Program-made: the position numbers and the translations under genes
Assembly: GCF_900156125.1 (NCBI RefSeq)
Contig: NZ_FTLX01000010.1
Location: forward strand, 42,618 to 106,617
Length of the DNA stretch: 64,000 nucleotides
Direction of reading: 5' to 3'
Source: Domibacillus enclensis
Lineage (GTDB): Bacteria; Bacillota; Bacilli; Bacillales; Domibacillaceae
Part shown: piece after piece, positions 28,565 to 36,387 of the stretch
Numbering within the stretch: the stretch's first letter is position 1
Layout of the letters: every line of letters begins with the position of its first letter
The notes under the pieces: model-generated
Told to the model about the DNA's origin: nothing
Database searches by the model: none
What the model saw: only the letters and a program-made list of their open reading frames with translations

Positions 28565-28978
28565 TTATTTCGACAAAAATCGCAAAAATCCTGCTTTAGG
28601 GCGGGAAAAAAATAAAAAAGAGGGAGGCGTGTAATCTGGAATGTGATGAGCAGGAAGTCTGGAAATCCGGACGGTCAGCTCATCATACAAGGCCATTAAC
28701 TGGTCCTGGCGCTGCTCAATCGATGCAAGGCGGTCTTCGATGAGTGAAATGTATGCCTGCTGGCCGATGGCATTTGCAGCCTGGCCGGGAGGAAGCTCCT
28801 GGCTGGCGGCTGTGTCAATCAGCTGACGCAAGGTTGCCAGCTCTTTATCGTCAAAAAGTCGTGCATTGCGTTTGCCGGATTCAAACCGGAAGCCGGCTCC
28901 TTCAAGGGCCATCACATATTTTCCAAGAGTCGATGGGCTGATATTCAGTGCAGCTGCTGCCTCTTTTGTTGTATGCAT
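28565..28978 (-). CDS. MerR-type helix-turn-helix protein (RacA-like)
   Basis: A 137-residue protein. Residues 1-60 are a MerR-like winged helix (TKEAAAALNISPSTLGKYV, then KRNARLFDDKEL). Residues about 75-115 form a predicted coiled coil (LIEDRLASIEQRQDQLMALYDEL), and the tail is Pro and Phe rich. This layout resembles RacA-type DNA-binding proteins more than metal-sensing MerR regulators, and no cysteine sensor is present. A strong RBS (AAAGGAGGG) precedes the ATG. Confidence 0.7.
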   Translation of the reverse strand: MHTTKEAAAALNISPSTLGKYVMALEGAGFRFESGKRNARLFDDKELATLRQLIDTAASQELPPGQAANAIGQQAYISLIEDRLASIEQRQDQLMALYDELTVRISRLPAHHIPDYTPPSFLFFSRPKAGFLRFLSK

Positions 28979-29067
28979 AAACGATCCCTCCTTTTCTTTA
29001 CTTAAAGGAATTCCCCATTTTCGCCGTTTTTCCTTTCACTAGTTTTAGCGAAAAAGCACGTATCCAG

Positions 29068-29094
29068 AGGTTCTTTTCGCCAATTTTCGGGTAT
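29068..29094 (+). promoter_or_regulatory. Possible SigB promoter
   Basis: AGGTTCTT (29068-29075) and GGGTAT (29089-29094), 13 bp apart. The -10 is a perfect SigB match but the -35 matches only partly (AGGTT). It would start transcripts just before the RBS and ATG at 29117. Confidence 0.3.
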
Positions 29095-29116
29095 AGACCG
29101 TTTAGGTGAAAAATTT

Positions 29117-29368
29117 ATGAATTTAGTCAGCTGGACGTATACAAAACGCTACAATATTAAAGCTGTTTTCGACCGGTTTCCCAACTCCAACGTCATTTTT
29201 CGTTTCATTCACACGTATTACTTTATTTACATCGTAAATTGGTCAGACCGGGACCCTCCGGTTGAAAAAGTGGATTTAGAACAAATGGAGCTCCTGTTAA
29301 ATGATGAACTTGGAACCGGCCGTTTTTATCGGAACAGACGATCAAGAAGCCAGGGAGGAACGAAACGA
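29117..29368 (+). other. Open 84-codon region in frame with the lipid kinase: extension or separate small gene
   Basis: An ATG at 29117 with TAGGTGA at a 7-nt spacing opens 84 codons that run without a stop into the kinase gene. The translation is not obviously random: a Tyr/Phe/Ile-rich stretch (FIHTYYFIYIVNW) and an acidic helix (EKVDLEQMELLLNDEL) are followed by a basic linker. It is not part of the usual kinase fold. It may be an N-terminal extension, or a small gene now fused to the kinase. The rest of the gap 28979-29116 holds only the RBS of the upstream gene and the possible SigB promoter. Confidence 0.4.
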
Positions 29369-30244
29369 ATGAAACAAGCGATGATTATTGCCAATCCTTC
29401 TTCTGGAAAAGAAGAAGCCGAAACACACATTGACCAGATCAAAGAGCAGCTGCAGCAAAAAGGATTTAAAGTGGAAACGAGGCTGACAGAGGGGCCGGGT
29501 GATGCAACCAGATTTGCGAAGGAAGCATGTGATCAAAAGCTTGACGCCGTTATTGCAATGGGTGGGGACGGGACAATGAATGAAACGGTAAACGGCCTTG
29601 CTGAACAGCCGCACCGTCCGGCGATGGGTGTTGTTCCGCTGGGTACTGTCAATGACTTCGCGCGTGCCTTGAACATACCGCTTGAGCCTGAAGAAGCGAT
29701 TACGGTCCTCGGCGGAAGCACAAAGCCTGCCGATGTTGCTAAAATTAATGATCATTACTTTTTAAATATACTGGCGATTGGAGGGATTGCCGAGGCAACA
29801 GGAGAAGTGACCTCCGCACAAAAAACAACGCTTGGACCGCTCGCCTACCTGGTAGAGGGGCTGAAAACGCTAAAGGAAAAAACACCGTTCCCGATAACGA
29901 TTGAGGCAGACGACCAGGTATATGAAGAAGAAGCGCTTATTTTTCTTGCCGCACTCACGAACTCAGTAGGCGGCTTTGAAAAGCTGGCACCGGATGCAGA
30001 AGCGGCAGACGGTTTCTTCCACTGCTTTATCGTAAAAGACGTTGCATTGCCGAAGCTTCTGCGGATCGGCACCAATTTATTAAAAGGCGATTTCCAGGAA
30101 GACCCGGATGTCCTTTATTTCCGGACGAAAAAAGCCAAAGTCCGCTCCTCCATTGAGCTGACCGCTAATGTGGATGGCGATCTGGACGACCCGGTTCCAT
30201 TTGATCTGGAGGTACTTAAAGCGCATATTCAAGTATTTGCCTGA
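29369..30244 (+). CDS. Diacylglycerol kinase family lipid kinase (BmrU/YegS-like)
   Basis: A 291-residue lipid kinase. The catalytic domain starts MIIANPSSGK and contains the ATP-binding AMGGDGTMNETVNGL near residue 65 and VPLGTVNDFARAL near 92. The C-terminal beta-sandwich domain completes the fold. Such enzymes phosphorylate diacylglycerol or related lipids. ATG at 29369 follows GGAGGAACG and matches the normal start. A second member of the family lies at 36566, with clearly different sequence. Confidence 0.85.
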   Translation: MKQAMIIANPSSGKEEAETHIDQIKEQLQQKGFKVETRLTEGPGDATRFAKEACDQKLDAVIAMGGDGTMNETVNGLAEQPHRPAMGVVPLGTVNDFARALNIPLEPEEAITVLGGSTKPADVAKINDHYFLNILAIGGIAEATGEVTSAQKTTLGPLAYLVEGLKTLKEKTPFPITIEADDQVYEEEALIFLAALTNSVGGFEKLAPDAEAADGFFHCFIVKDVALPKLLRIGTNLLKGDFQEDPDVLYFRTKKAKVRSSIELTANVDGDLDDPVPFDLEVLKAHIQVFA

Positions 30245-30255
30245 CATTAAAAGAA

Positions 30256-30293
30256 GGACCGCCGGAATGTGAATGCACCGACGGTCTTTTTTT
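30256..30293 (+). terminator. Intrinsic terminator of the lipid kinase gene
   Basis: GACCG-CGG pairs with CCG-CGGTC across a 12-nt loop, one mismatch, followed by a T run. Confidence 0.85.
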
Positions 30294-30350
30294 CCTGTTT
30301 CATGATAAATGCCGTCTTTTACCCGAAAAGGAATGATATACTCAAAAAAA

Positions 30351-30376
30351 TGAAACTCTTCCATATGCTGTCCGTA
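30351..30376 (+). promoter_or_regulatory. Perfect SigW-type promoter of the pspA operon
   Basis: TGAAAC (30351-30356), exactly 16 bp, CGTA (30373-30376), preceded by an A-rich stretch as in known SigW promoters. It lies 23 bp before the first gene's start codon. In B. subtilis the pspA (ydjF) operon is a known SigW target. Confidence 0.88.
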
Positions 30377-30398
30377 TGTAAAGTGAGGTGAGACATTC

Positions 30399-30908
30399 AT
30401 GAGTTTTTGGAAGCGGCTTTTTGGCGGATCAGACGAACCCGTAGCAGAAGCAAAGGAACGGACATTGCGTACGCTGCGTGTCGGTGACTTTGTTACGTAT
30501 GATCTGGCTGATTATGAAGTAACCGGTAAGATTCAGTACAATGACGACGGGTACACGTGGGATGCGTATCAGCTGGCAGCAGACGGGAAAACACTCTGGC
30601 TTAGCGTGGAGCTTGATGATGAACTGGAAGTCGGGATGTATGAAACGATTCGTGTACCGGGTCTTGAGCCGGGAACGAAAAAAGTCACTCACGATGGACG
30701 AACGTATTATTTGGAAGAGCAGGGCCGCGCTTATGTAAAGGCAGAAGGACGCAGCGAGAATGTTCACGGCAAAAATGTCGATTACTATGACTACACAGAT
30801 GATTCAGAAGAGCATTTTTTATCGGTTGAAGTGTGGGGCGGCGACGTGGAAGTCAGCTATGGATACGAAATTGAAGAATATGAAATCACTATTTTAGCGG
30901 GAAGCTAA
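30399..30908 (+). CDS. DUF4178 domain protein
   Basis: A 169-residue cytoplasmic protein of the DUF4178 family. The beta-rich core runs from LRVGDFVTYDLADYEVTGKI through WDAYQLAADGKTLWLSVE to VEVSYGYEIEEYEI near the end. No membrane segment or catalytic motif is apparent. It is the first gene of a SigW-type operon with pspA, which starts 21 bp downstream. DUF4178 genes are commonly found next to pspA, DUF350 and spermidine-synthase-like genes; a role in membrane or polyamine-linked stress is inferred from that context only. Confidence 0.88.
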   Translation: MSFWKRLFGGSDEPVAEAKERTLRTLRVGDFVTYDLADYEVTGKIQYNDDGYTWDAYQLAADGKTLWLSVELDDELEVGMYETIRVPGLEPGTKKVTHDGRTYYLEEQGRAYVKAEGRSENVHGKNVDYYDYTDDSEEHFLSVEVWGGDVEVSYGYEIEEYEITILAGS

Positions 30909-30928
30909 CCAACATTGGAGGAGAGAAT

Positions 30929-31600
30929 ATGTTTCAATTTTTTAAGCGAGTACAGACGTATGTAGGGTCAGAACTGAATTCAGCTCTTGATAAAGCGGAA
31001 GATCCGGTGAAAATGCTGGATCAGTTTATGCGTGAAATGTCAGCTGACATCCGCGATGCAGAGACCGCAGTGGCAAAGCAGCTGGCAAACGAAAAAATGC
31101 TAAAAAAGAAGTATGATGACGCCAGCAGCATGGTGGACAAACGCCAGCAGCAGGCTGTTGATGCGATTGAAGCAGGGAATGAAGAGCTGGCGCGCCGTGC
31201 GCTTGAAGATAAAAACAATCATGCCAAGCAAGCAGAATCTATGAAGGAAGCACACGAGCAGGCTGCAGCGGACGTAGCGGTTCTTCGGGATAAGCTGTCA
31301 GAGATGAAACGGGAATACGAAGAAATGCAGCTGAAAAAGGATTCATTAAAGGCGCGTGCAGAATCAGCTAAAACCCGTACGAAAATGAACCGGGCGATGT
31401 CGTCTGTCGGCGGTGATGAGTCGAGACGGGGTTTTGAACGGATGGAAGAAAAAGTGATGCAGCACGAAGCCGAAGCAGAAACGTCGGAGGATTTACGGGC
31501 AGGGTCCAGAAGCCTCGATGATGAACTGGCTGCGTTAAAGAAAAACAGTGCAGTGGATGACGAACTGGCAGCATTGAAGCAAAAGCTCGGAAAAGAATAA
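30929..31600 (+). CDS. pspA: PspA/IM30 family membrane-stress protein
   Basis: A 223-residue PspA/IM30 (ESCRT-III-like) protein, almost entirely helical. The N-terminal amphipathic helix FQFFKRVQTYVGSELNSALD would bind membranes, and long coiled-coil helices follow (residues about 25-185). The C-terminus repeats DDELAALK twice (near 196 and 211). PspA proteins coat and stabilise damaged membranes. GGAGGAGAG lies before the ATG. A GC-rich hairpin without a T run (31608-31632) follows the gene and may affect mRNA decay rather than terminate. Confidence 0.93.
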   Translation: MFQFFKRVQTYVGSELNSALDKAEDPVKMLDQFMREMSADIRDAETAVAKQLANEKMLKKKYDDASSMVDKRQQQAVDAIEAGNEELARRALEDKNNHAKQAESMKEAHEQAAADVAVLRDKLSEMKREYEEMQLKKDSLKARAESAKTRTKMNRAMSSVGGDESRRGFERMEEKVMQHEAEAETSEDLRAGSRSLDDELAALKKNSAVDDELAALKQKLGKE

Positions 31601-31655
31601 GGAACCGCGGTCCGCCCGGTGCGGCGGGCCGTTTCTGTTCATTTGGAGTGTTTTT

Positions 31656-32219
31656 ATGACGAAAACAAAGAAATGGCTGACCATGATGATAGCGGCGGTT
31701 GTGTTTCTGGCAGCATGCGGCATGCAGGAAGCGGATGACTATGTCGATGAAAACTATACGTTTATCGATGCCGTTCAAAACAGCAGCAATACGAGAGACC
31801 GGGCGATGGTCTATCGCACAAATAAAAGTGTAGCCGATACAGCGTCAGAGCTGATCGACGTACAGGAGCCTGAACAGGTTGGCGAAGAAGTGGATGGACG
31901 CCAGGTACTTGTTTACGATGATGAATTTATCATTTTAACGGAAGATCCGGATGATTCGAGCAGTACGCTCGTAGAAGTAGCAGAAGATGAATTTGTCCGC
32001 ACCCACTATAACCCGGGCTTTTTCACAGGCATGCTCCTAGGTTCCATGCTGAATGGACGCTTTGGATCGAACTGGGAACGCACTCAGTCAAACAAATGCC
32101 GAAATACGAAAGGGGACTGTTATTCCGGCGGCGGCTATTATGGAGGAGGAACCTTTTCATCCGGTTCTTACGGGCGGGGTTCGACTTTCCGTGGCGGCGG
32201 CCCGGGAGAAGGAAAATAA
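31656..32219 (+). CDS. DUF4247 lipoprotein
   Basis: A 187-residue predicted lipoprotein with the signal sequence KKWLTMMIAAVVFLAAC (lipidated Cys21 in LAAC). The DUF4247-like domain covers about 30-125, and a C-terminal tail rich in Gly, Ser and Tyr from about 155 (SGGGYYGGGTFSSG) is probably flexible. Two further cysteines (NKCRNTKGDC) could form a disulfide outside the membrane. It is the third gene of the pspA operon and the only one exported. No biochemical role is known for the family. Confidence 0.82.
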   Translation: MTKTKKWLTMMIAAVVFLAACGMQEADDYVDENYTFIDAVQNSSNTRDRAMVYRTNKSVADTASELIDVQEPEQVGEEVDGRQVLVYDDEFIILTEDPDDSSSTLVEVAEDEFVRTHYNPGFFTGMLLGSMLNGRFGSNWERTQSNKCRNTKGDCYSGGGYYGGGTFSSGSYGRGSTFRGGGPGEGK

Positions 32220-32244
32220 TGAAACGAAATGAGGGAATGAAGCG

Positions 32245-32640
32245 GTGAATCCATTTTTATTAACATTTTTATATTACGCCGTCGCTATTGCGGTCGTAAT
32301 CGTTGGGCTGGTTATTTTTGAACTAATGACAAGAAAGTATAAAGATTGGGATGAAATCAAAGGCAATAATGCAGCTGTTGCACTGTCAATCGGCGGGAAA
32401 ATCATTGGTATTTGCATTATTATTACGTTTTCTATTTTCCACAATGATACGATTGCCGAAACAGCCATCTGGGGATTGTTCGGGATGGTCCTTCAACTGG
32501 TAGCTTATCTATTATTTGAAGTACTGACCAGAGGCTTTTCAGTGGAAGAGCAGCTGAAGCAGGGAAATCTGGCTGTTGGCATTGTCTCGTTTTCTGTTTC
32601 TGTTGGACTGGCATTTGTAATTGGCGCGTCCATTTCGTAA
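32245..32640 (+). CDS. DUF350 membrane protein
   Basis: A 131-residue integral membrane protein with four predicted helices in two similar halves (FLYYAVAIAVVIVGLVIFELMTRKY and VLQLVAYLLFEVLTRGF), as in the DUF350 family. Each half pairs an acidic residue in the membrane (FELMTR, FEVLTR) with small residues. It starts 25 bp after the DUF4247 gene and is followed by the aminopropyltransferase-like gene 12 bp later. The conserved DUF350 pairing with polyamine enzymes suggests a shared membrane process. Confidence 0.88.
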   Translation: MNPFLLTFLYYAVAIAVVIVGLVIFELMTRKYKDWDEIKGNNAAVALSIGGKIIGICIIITFSIFHNDTIAETAIWGLFGMVLQLVAYLLFEVLTRGFSVEEQLKQGNLAVGIVSFSVSVGLAFVIGASIS

Positions 32641-32652
32641 GGCGGTGTTTTC

Positions 32653-34194
32653 ATGACTGAACAGGAATCTCTCCGGCAAAGCCGGTCGATTTATTACGCA
32701 TCGGGCATCGTCTCGATTTGCGGGATTATTTTTGAAGTGCTGTTCGGTGCACTCGGTTCATATATTTTAGGAGATGGAGTCAAGCAGTATACGCTGACCA
32801 TCTCCCTTTTTTTAACCGGAATGGGCATCGGCGCTTACATAAGTGAAAAAATGACGAAGCATTTAATTGCTTCTTTTATTTGGATTGAATACGGGATTGG
32901 GCTGATCGGCGGATTTTCGGCGATGCTTTTGTTTGGCGTAACCGCTTATTTGCCGGATGGGACGGATGCACTGTTTTTGTACAGCGTCACTCTGCTGGTT
33001 GGCACATTAACAGGCGTGGAGCTGCCCATCTTAATTCGAAAAGCGAACGAAATCGGTGTCACACTTGAAAAAAGTGCCGCAAAGGTTCTTTTTTCGGATT
33101 ATGCGGGTGGACTGGTCGGGGGGCTTTTGTTTTTATTTTTACTGCGCCCGTATTTTGGGCTAGTGAAAACCTCTTTTCTCGTTGCCTTGATCAATGTGGG
33201 GGTTGCGCTTTGGATTGTGTTTCGCTTTCGGCATGAGCTGAAGCGTTTTCGGCTTCATGCGGCAGCGGGGGGCCTGTTTTTATGTATTCTCGTTGCTGGA
33301 GCGTTGTTTGGAGAAGAAGCGGCCTTTCATTTTGAACAAAAGCTGTACAAGGACCCGGTTGTTTTTTCAGAACAAACGGCTTATCAGCAGATTATCTTGA
33401 CGAGAGAGCAGGGAGATACACGTCTTTATTTAGACGGACAGCTGCAGTTCAGTTCATCGGATGAGCATCGGTATCATGAAATCCTTGTACACCCTGCGAT
33501 GGCTGCTGCTGCACGGCATGATCGTGTTCTTGTGCTCGGTGGCGGCGATGGGCTGGCTGTACGGGAATTGCTAAAATATGAAGATCTTCGTGAAGTCACG
33601 CTTGTGGACCTTGATCCTGCGATGACCGAAACCGCACGAACAAACCACTTATTAACGGATTTAAATAAGGGATCGCTCGACGACTCACGAGTGAATGTCG
33701 TTAACGAAGATGCCTTTCAATTTTTGGAAAAAGCAGAGGGCTTTTATGATGTCATCATCGTTGATTTGCCGGACCCGAACAACGAATCCTTGAATAAGCT
33801 GTATACACAGGAGTTTTATTCGCTTGCCCGAAACCACCTGCAGCCGGATGGGTCCATGATCGTCCAGGCGACAAGCCCTGTGTTTGCGCCGAAGGTCTAC
33901 TGGACCATTGATACAACGATACAGGCGGCAGGATTAAAAACGCAAAACCTTCATGCGGATATCCCAAGCTTCGGCGGCTGGGGCTACGTGCTGGCTTCAA
34001 GAAATGGAATCAATGTAGCGGAGCTGGATCTCCTGGACGATACGGAGTACCTGACGGAAAATGTATTAACAGCCTTGACGGCGTTTGGAAAAGATGAAGA
34101 CAAGCAGATGGAGGATGGTACAGAGCTAGAGCCGAACACCTTGATCCGGCCGAATTTAATTGAAGTATATGAAAAATCATGGCGCTATTATTAA
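32653..34194 (+). CDS. Membrane-anchored spermidine-synthase-like protein
   Basis: A 513-residue fusion. Residues about 15-220 contain seven membrane helices. Residues about 230-510 form a spermidine synthase (polyamine aminopropyltransferase) domain with the tetramerisation strand YQQIILTREQGDTRLYLDGQLQFSS, the nucleotide-binding loop VLVLGGGDGLAVRELLKY and the acidic DVIIVDLPDPNNESLNKLYT. The usual enzyme makes spermidine from putrescine in the cytosol; here it is fixed to the membrane, so its acceptor may be membrane-associated. It is the last gene of the SigW-type operon. Confidence 0.88.
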   Translation: MTEQESLRQSRSIYYASGIVSICGIIFEVLFGALGSYILGDGVKQYTLTISLFLTGMGIGAYISEKMTKHLIASFIWIEYGIGLIGGFSAMLLFGVTAYLPDGTDALFLYSVTLLVGTLTGVELPILIRKANEIGVTLEKSAAKVLFSDYAGGLVGGLLFLFLLRPYFGLVKTSFLVALINVGVALWIVFRFRHELKRFRLHAAAGGLFLCILVAGALFGEEAAFHFEQKLYKDPVVFSEQTAYQQIILTREQGDTRLYLDGQLQFSSSDEHRYHEILVHPAMAAAARHDRVLVLGGGDGLAVRELLKYEDLREVTLVDLDPAMTETARTNHLLTDLNKGSLDDSRVNVVNEDAFQFLEKAEGFYDVIIVDLPDPNNESLNKLYTQEFYSLARNHLQPDGSMIVQATSPVFAPKVYWTIDTTIQAAGLKTQNLHADIPSFGGWGYVLASRNGINVAELDLLDDTEYLTENVLTALTAFGKDEDKQMEDGTELEPNTLIRPNLIEVYEKSWRYY

Positions 34195-34197
34195 AGC

Positions 34198-34237
34198 AAA
34201 GCCGGACGATGATGCAGCTGCAGTCGTTCGGCTTTCC
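34198..34237 (+). terminator. Probable terminator of the pspA operon
   Basis: AAAGCCG-G-ACGA pairs with TCGT-T-CGGCTTT. The downstream T content is modest (CCTTTAA). Confidence 0.6.
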
Positions 34238-34262
34238 TTTAATGATTGTGGGTAAGCGGTAT

Positions 34263-34445
34263 TCAGTTTTCTAAGGCGAGCAGCTGGCTGTTCAGCTCTT
34301 TCAGCTCTTCTTCCATTGAAACGAGCATTTCTTCTGCTTTCGACGTTCCATGACCTGTGGATTCCAATTTTTCGATGTCACCCTGGACCCGTATGTAATC
34401 CATTTTCAGTTCTCTTATTTTGTATTCAATCTGTGACTTGTTCAT
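34263..34445 (-). CDS. SE1832-family small coiled-coil protein
   Basis: A 60-residue acidic protein, almost wholly a predicted coiled coil (QIEYKIRELKMDYIRVQGDI, then MLVSMEEELKELNSQLLAL). It matches the small SE1832-type family of staphylococci and bacilli. The ATG at 34445 has AAAGGGG upstream; a longer frame to 34496 would run through a terminator. Function unknown. Confidence 0.75.
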   Translation of the reverse strand: MNKSQIEYKIRELKMDYIRVQGDIEKLESTGHGTSKAEEMLVSMEEELKELNSQLLALEN

Positions 34446-34481
34446 ATCGAAACCCCTTTTTTCTTTAATAGTACCAAATGG

Positions 34482-34516
34482 AAAGGCCGTCTGCACGAAG
34501 CAGACGGCCTTTTTTA
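34482..34516. terminator. Intrinsic terminator between two small genes
   Basis: A perfect 13-bp stem AAAGGCCGTCTGC/GCAGACGGCCTTT with a 5-nt loop. It lies just after the 35-codon gene on the minus strand. Confidence 0.8.
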
Positions 34517-34526
34517 ATATGCGCGA

Positions 34527-34634
34527 TTATTTGGAAACAAGAAACTCGATAGCGAGGTTAAGGAAAAACACTGTATGGACCGCCGCAAAAATGAGTCCTT
34601 GCTTGTTTAAACGCTGCATTAATAATTGATCCAT
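34527..34634 (-). CDS. Small hydrophobic protein, 35 residues
   Basis: A very short gene with complete signals: TTGTAT-N17-TATAAT upstream, the RBS AAGAGGTGA five bases before the ATG (34634), and a terminator starting 11 bp after the stop. The product is one predicted membrane helix (LIFAAVHTVFFLNLAIEFLV) after a short charged N-terminus (MDQLLMQRLNKQG). It is not recognised. The quality of promoter, RBS and terminator makes it likely to be expressed. Confidence 0.65.
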   Translation of the reverse strand: MDQLLMQRLNKQGLIFAAVHTVFFLNLAIEFLVSK

Positions 34635-34666
34635 ATCAATCACCTCTTATGTTATTTTGTAAATAC

Positions 34667-34695
34667 ATTATATCATGCGTTCACAAAATATACAA
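34667..34695 (-). promoter_or_regulatory. SigA promoter for the 35-residue protein
   Basis: On the minus strand TTGTAT (34690-34695), 17 bp, TATAAT (34667-34672), 33 bp before the ATG. Confidence 0.7.
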
Positions 34696-34744
34696 TTATT
34701 TATGTCTGAATTGTGACGGAGAGTGAAATGCAGATTCACTGCTG

Positions 34745-36205
34745 TTAAAGGATCGGCGACAGGAGTCTTGAGATAGACTCTTTAAATTTAATCCAATTGG
34801 ACCGCTGCTGATACAATTCGGGCGTCAGTTCATAAGAAACCGTCATGTCGTGCCAGAAAATTTTGGCGAGACGGCTGCCGGTTTCATAGTCATACATAAA
34901 AGCATTTACTTCGAAATTTAAACGAAAGCTTCGTACGTCAATGTTTGCTGTGCCGACAGAACTTAATTTTTCATCTACGACAATTGTTTTGGCATGAATA
35001 AAGCCATCGTCGTATATATATATTTTGGCACCGGCTTTTAATAATTCGCCGGCGTATGAATACGTCGCCCAGTACACAAAGGGATGATCCGGCTTGTTCG
35101 GAATCATAATCTTTACATCAATTCCGGACAAAGCGGCAATTCGAAGAGCGTCTAAAATACTTGCATCCGGAATAAAATAAGGCGTTTGAATATAAATTGA
35201 TTTTTTCGCGGTCGTGATCAGTTTAAAATAGCCGCTTTTAATTTGCTCCCATTCGGAATCCGGGCCGCTCGTGACAACCTGCATGGCGGTTTCCCCTGTT
35301 TGGGCTGGTGGGGGAAACAGTCGTTCATCATACATAAAATCATGCCGTTTTGACGCTTGATTCCAGTCCAGAATAAAGCGGGTTTGCAGCGCATGAACCG
35401 CACTGCCTTCCACTCGCAAGTGTGTGTCACGCCAATAGCCGAATGAAGGGTCCTTTCCTAAATATTCATCTCCAACATTAAAGCCGCCCACATAGCCAAT
35501 TTGACCATCAATGACGACAATTTTCCGGTGATTCCGGTAGTTTAAGCGCAAATTAATAAATGGAATGCGTGAAGGGAAAAAGGTCTCGACGACGCCTCCA
35601 GCATCTGTTAATGTTTTAAAATGCTTCCGCCGCAAGGTTCTAGAGCCCATGTCGTCATATAAAACGCATACTTCCACACCAGACAGTGCTTTTTCAGTCA
35701 ACAGCTGAATCAGCCGTCTGCCAAGCTCGTCATTGCGGAAGATATAATATTGGATATGAATGTGGTTTTTAGCACTGCGGATGTCGTTTATTAGAGCATC
35801 GAATTTTTCTTTTCCGTCTGTATAAATATAAACAGTATTGTCCTCGGACAAAACGGCGTCATTGTGGCTGAGAAGCATATACACGAGCTTGGCATTTTCT
35901 TTTGTATGGGAATTGGCAAAGGGGTAAATGCCTTTCCGGATAGCCAGCTTCTGATGATCAATCTGTTCTTCAATCCCGACTTTCTTTTTGTCCTCCCAGT
36001 CAAAAAGACGGCTTTTCGTTAAATTCTGACCGAAAATCAAGTAAAGAATAAAACCGAGCAATGGAATGAAAAACAGAACCATGAGCCATGCCCACGTAGC
36101 ACTGGGGTCTCGGCGCTCTAAAAAAATAACCGCAGTGGCCAGAATAATATTCAAAGCGAATAATACATAGGCAAGCCAGGGAAATAGGCTTAATTCAATT
36201 AACAT
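34745..36205 (-). CDS. cls: Cardiolipin synthase
   Basis: A 486-residue phospholipase-D-type cardiolipin synthase that condenses two phosphatidylglycerols. Two N-terminal membrane helices (residues about 5-60) precede two PLD domains with HKD motifs: HRKIVVIDGQIGYVGGFN near 220 and HAKTIVVDEKLSSVGTAN near 400. The length is typical. ATG at 36205 has GGTGA five bases upstream; a GTG three codons earlier is less likely. It is divergent from the SigW-controlled lipid kinase region. Confidence 0.92.
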   Translation of the reverse strand: MLIELSLFPWLAYVLFALNIILATAVIFLERRDPSATWAWLMVLFFIPLLGFILYLIFGQNLTKSRLFDWEDKKKVGIEEQIDHQKLAIRKGIYPFANSHTKENAKLVYMLLSHNDAVLSEDNTVYIYTDGKEKFDALINDIRSAKNHIHIQYYIFRNDELGRRLIQLLTEKALSGVEVCVLYDDMGSRTLRRKHFKTLTDAGGVVETFFPSRIPFINLRLNYRNHRKIVVIDGQIGYVGGFNVGDEYLGKDPSFGYWRDTHLRVEGSAVHALQTRFILDWNQASKRHDFMYDERLFPPPAQTGETAMQVVTSGPDSEWEQIKSGYFKLITTAKKSIYIQTPYFIPDASILDALRIAALSGIDVKIMIPNKPDHPFVYWATYSYAGELLKAGAKIYIYDDGFIHAKTIVVDEKLSSVGTANIDVRSFRLNFEVNAFMYDYETGSRLAKIFWHDMTVSYELTPELYQQRSNWIKFKESISRLLSPIL

Positions 36206-36319
36206 ACTCGTCACCGACCTGTTCTAATTAAATGCATATCCTCACTATACAGGAAAAAGTCTAAAAGAACCGGATTGAAAAGGACAAAATGGGGAAAATA
36301 GAAATGAATAATAAAAAAA

Positions 36320-36345
36320 TGAAACACTTTTGTATAAGAAACGTA
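36320..36345 (+). promoter_or_regulatory. Perfect SigW-type promoter upstream of a small gene and lipid kinase
   Basis: TGAAAC (36320-36325), exactly 16 bp, CGTA (36342-36345), preceded by seven A. It is 42 bp before the ATG at 36388, and no other promoter is needed for the kinase at 36566. Confidence 0.85.
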
Positions 36346-36387
36346 TAAACAACTAACAAATAAAACTATGAAAAAGGATGAGTTGCG

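Noticed and set aside
31608..31632. Terminator between pspA and the DUF4247 gene
   Set aside because: A strong GC hairpin is present (GGTCCGCC/GGCGGGCC), but the following bases are GTTTCTG with no T run, so it is more likely an mRNA-stability or processing element.
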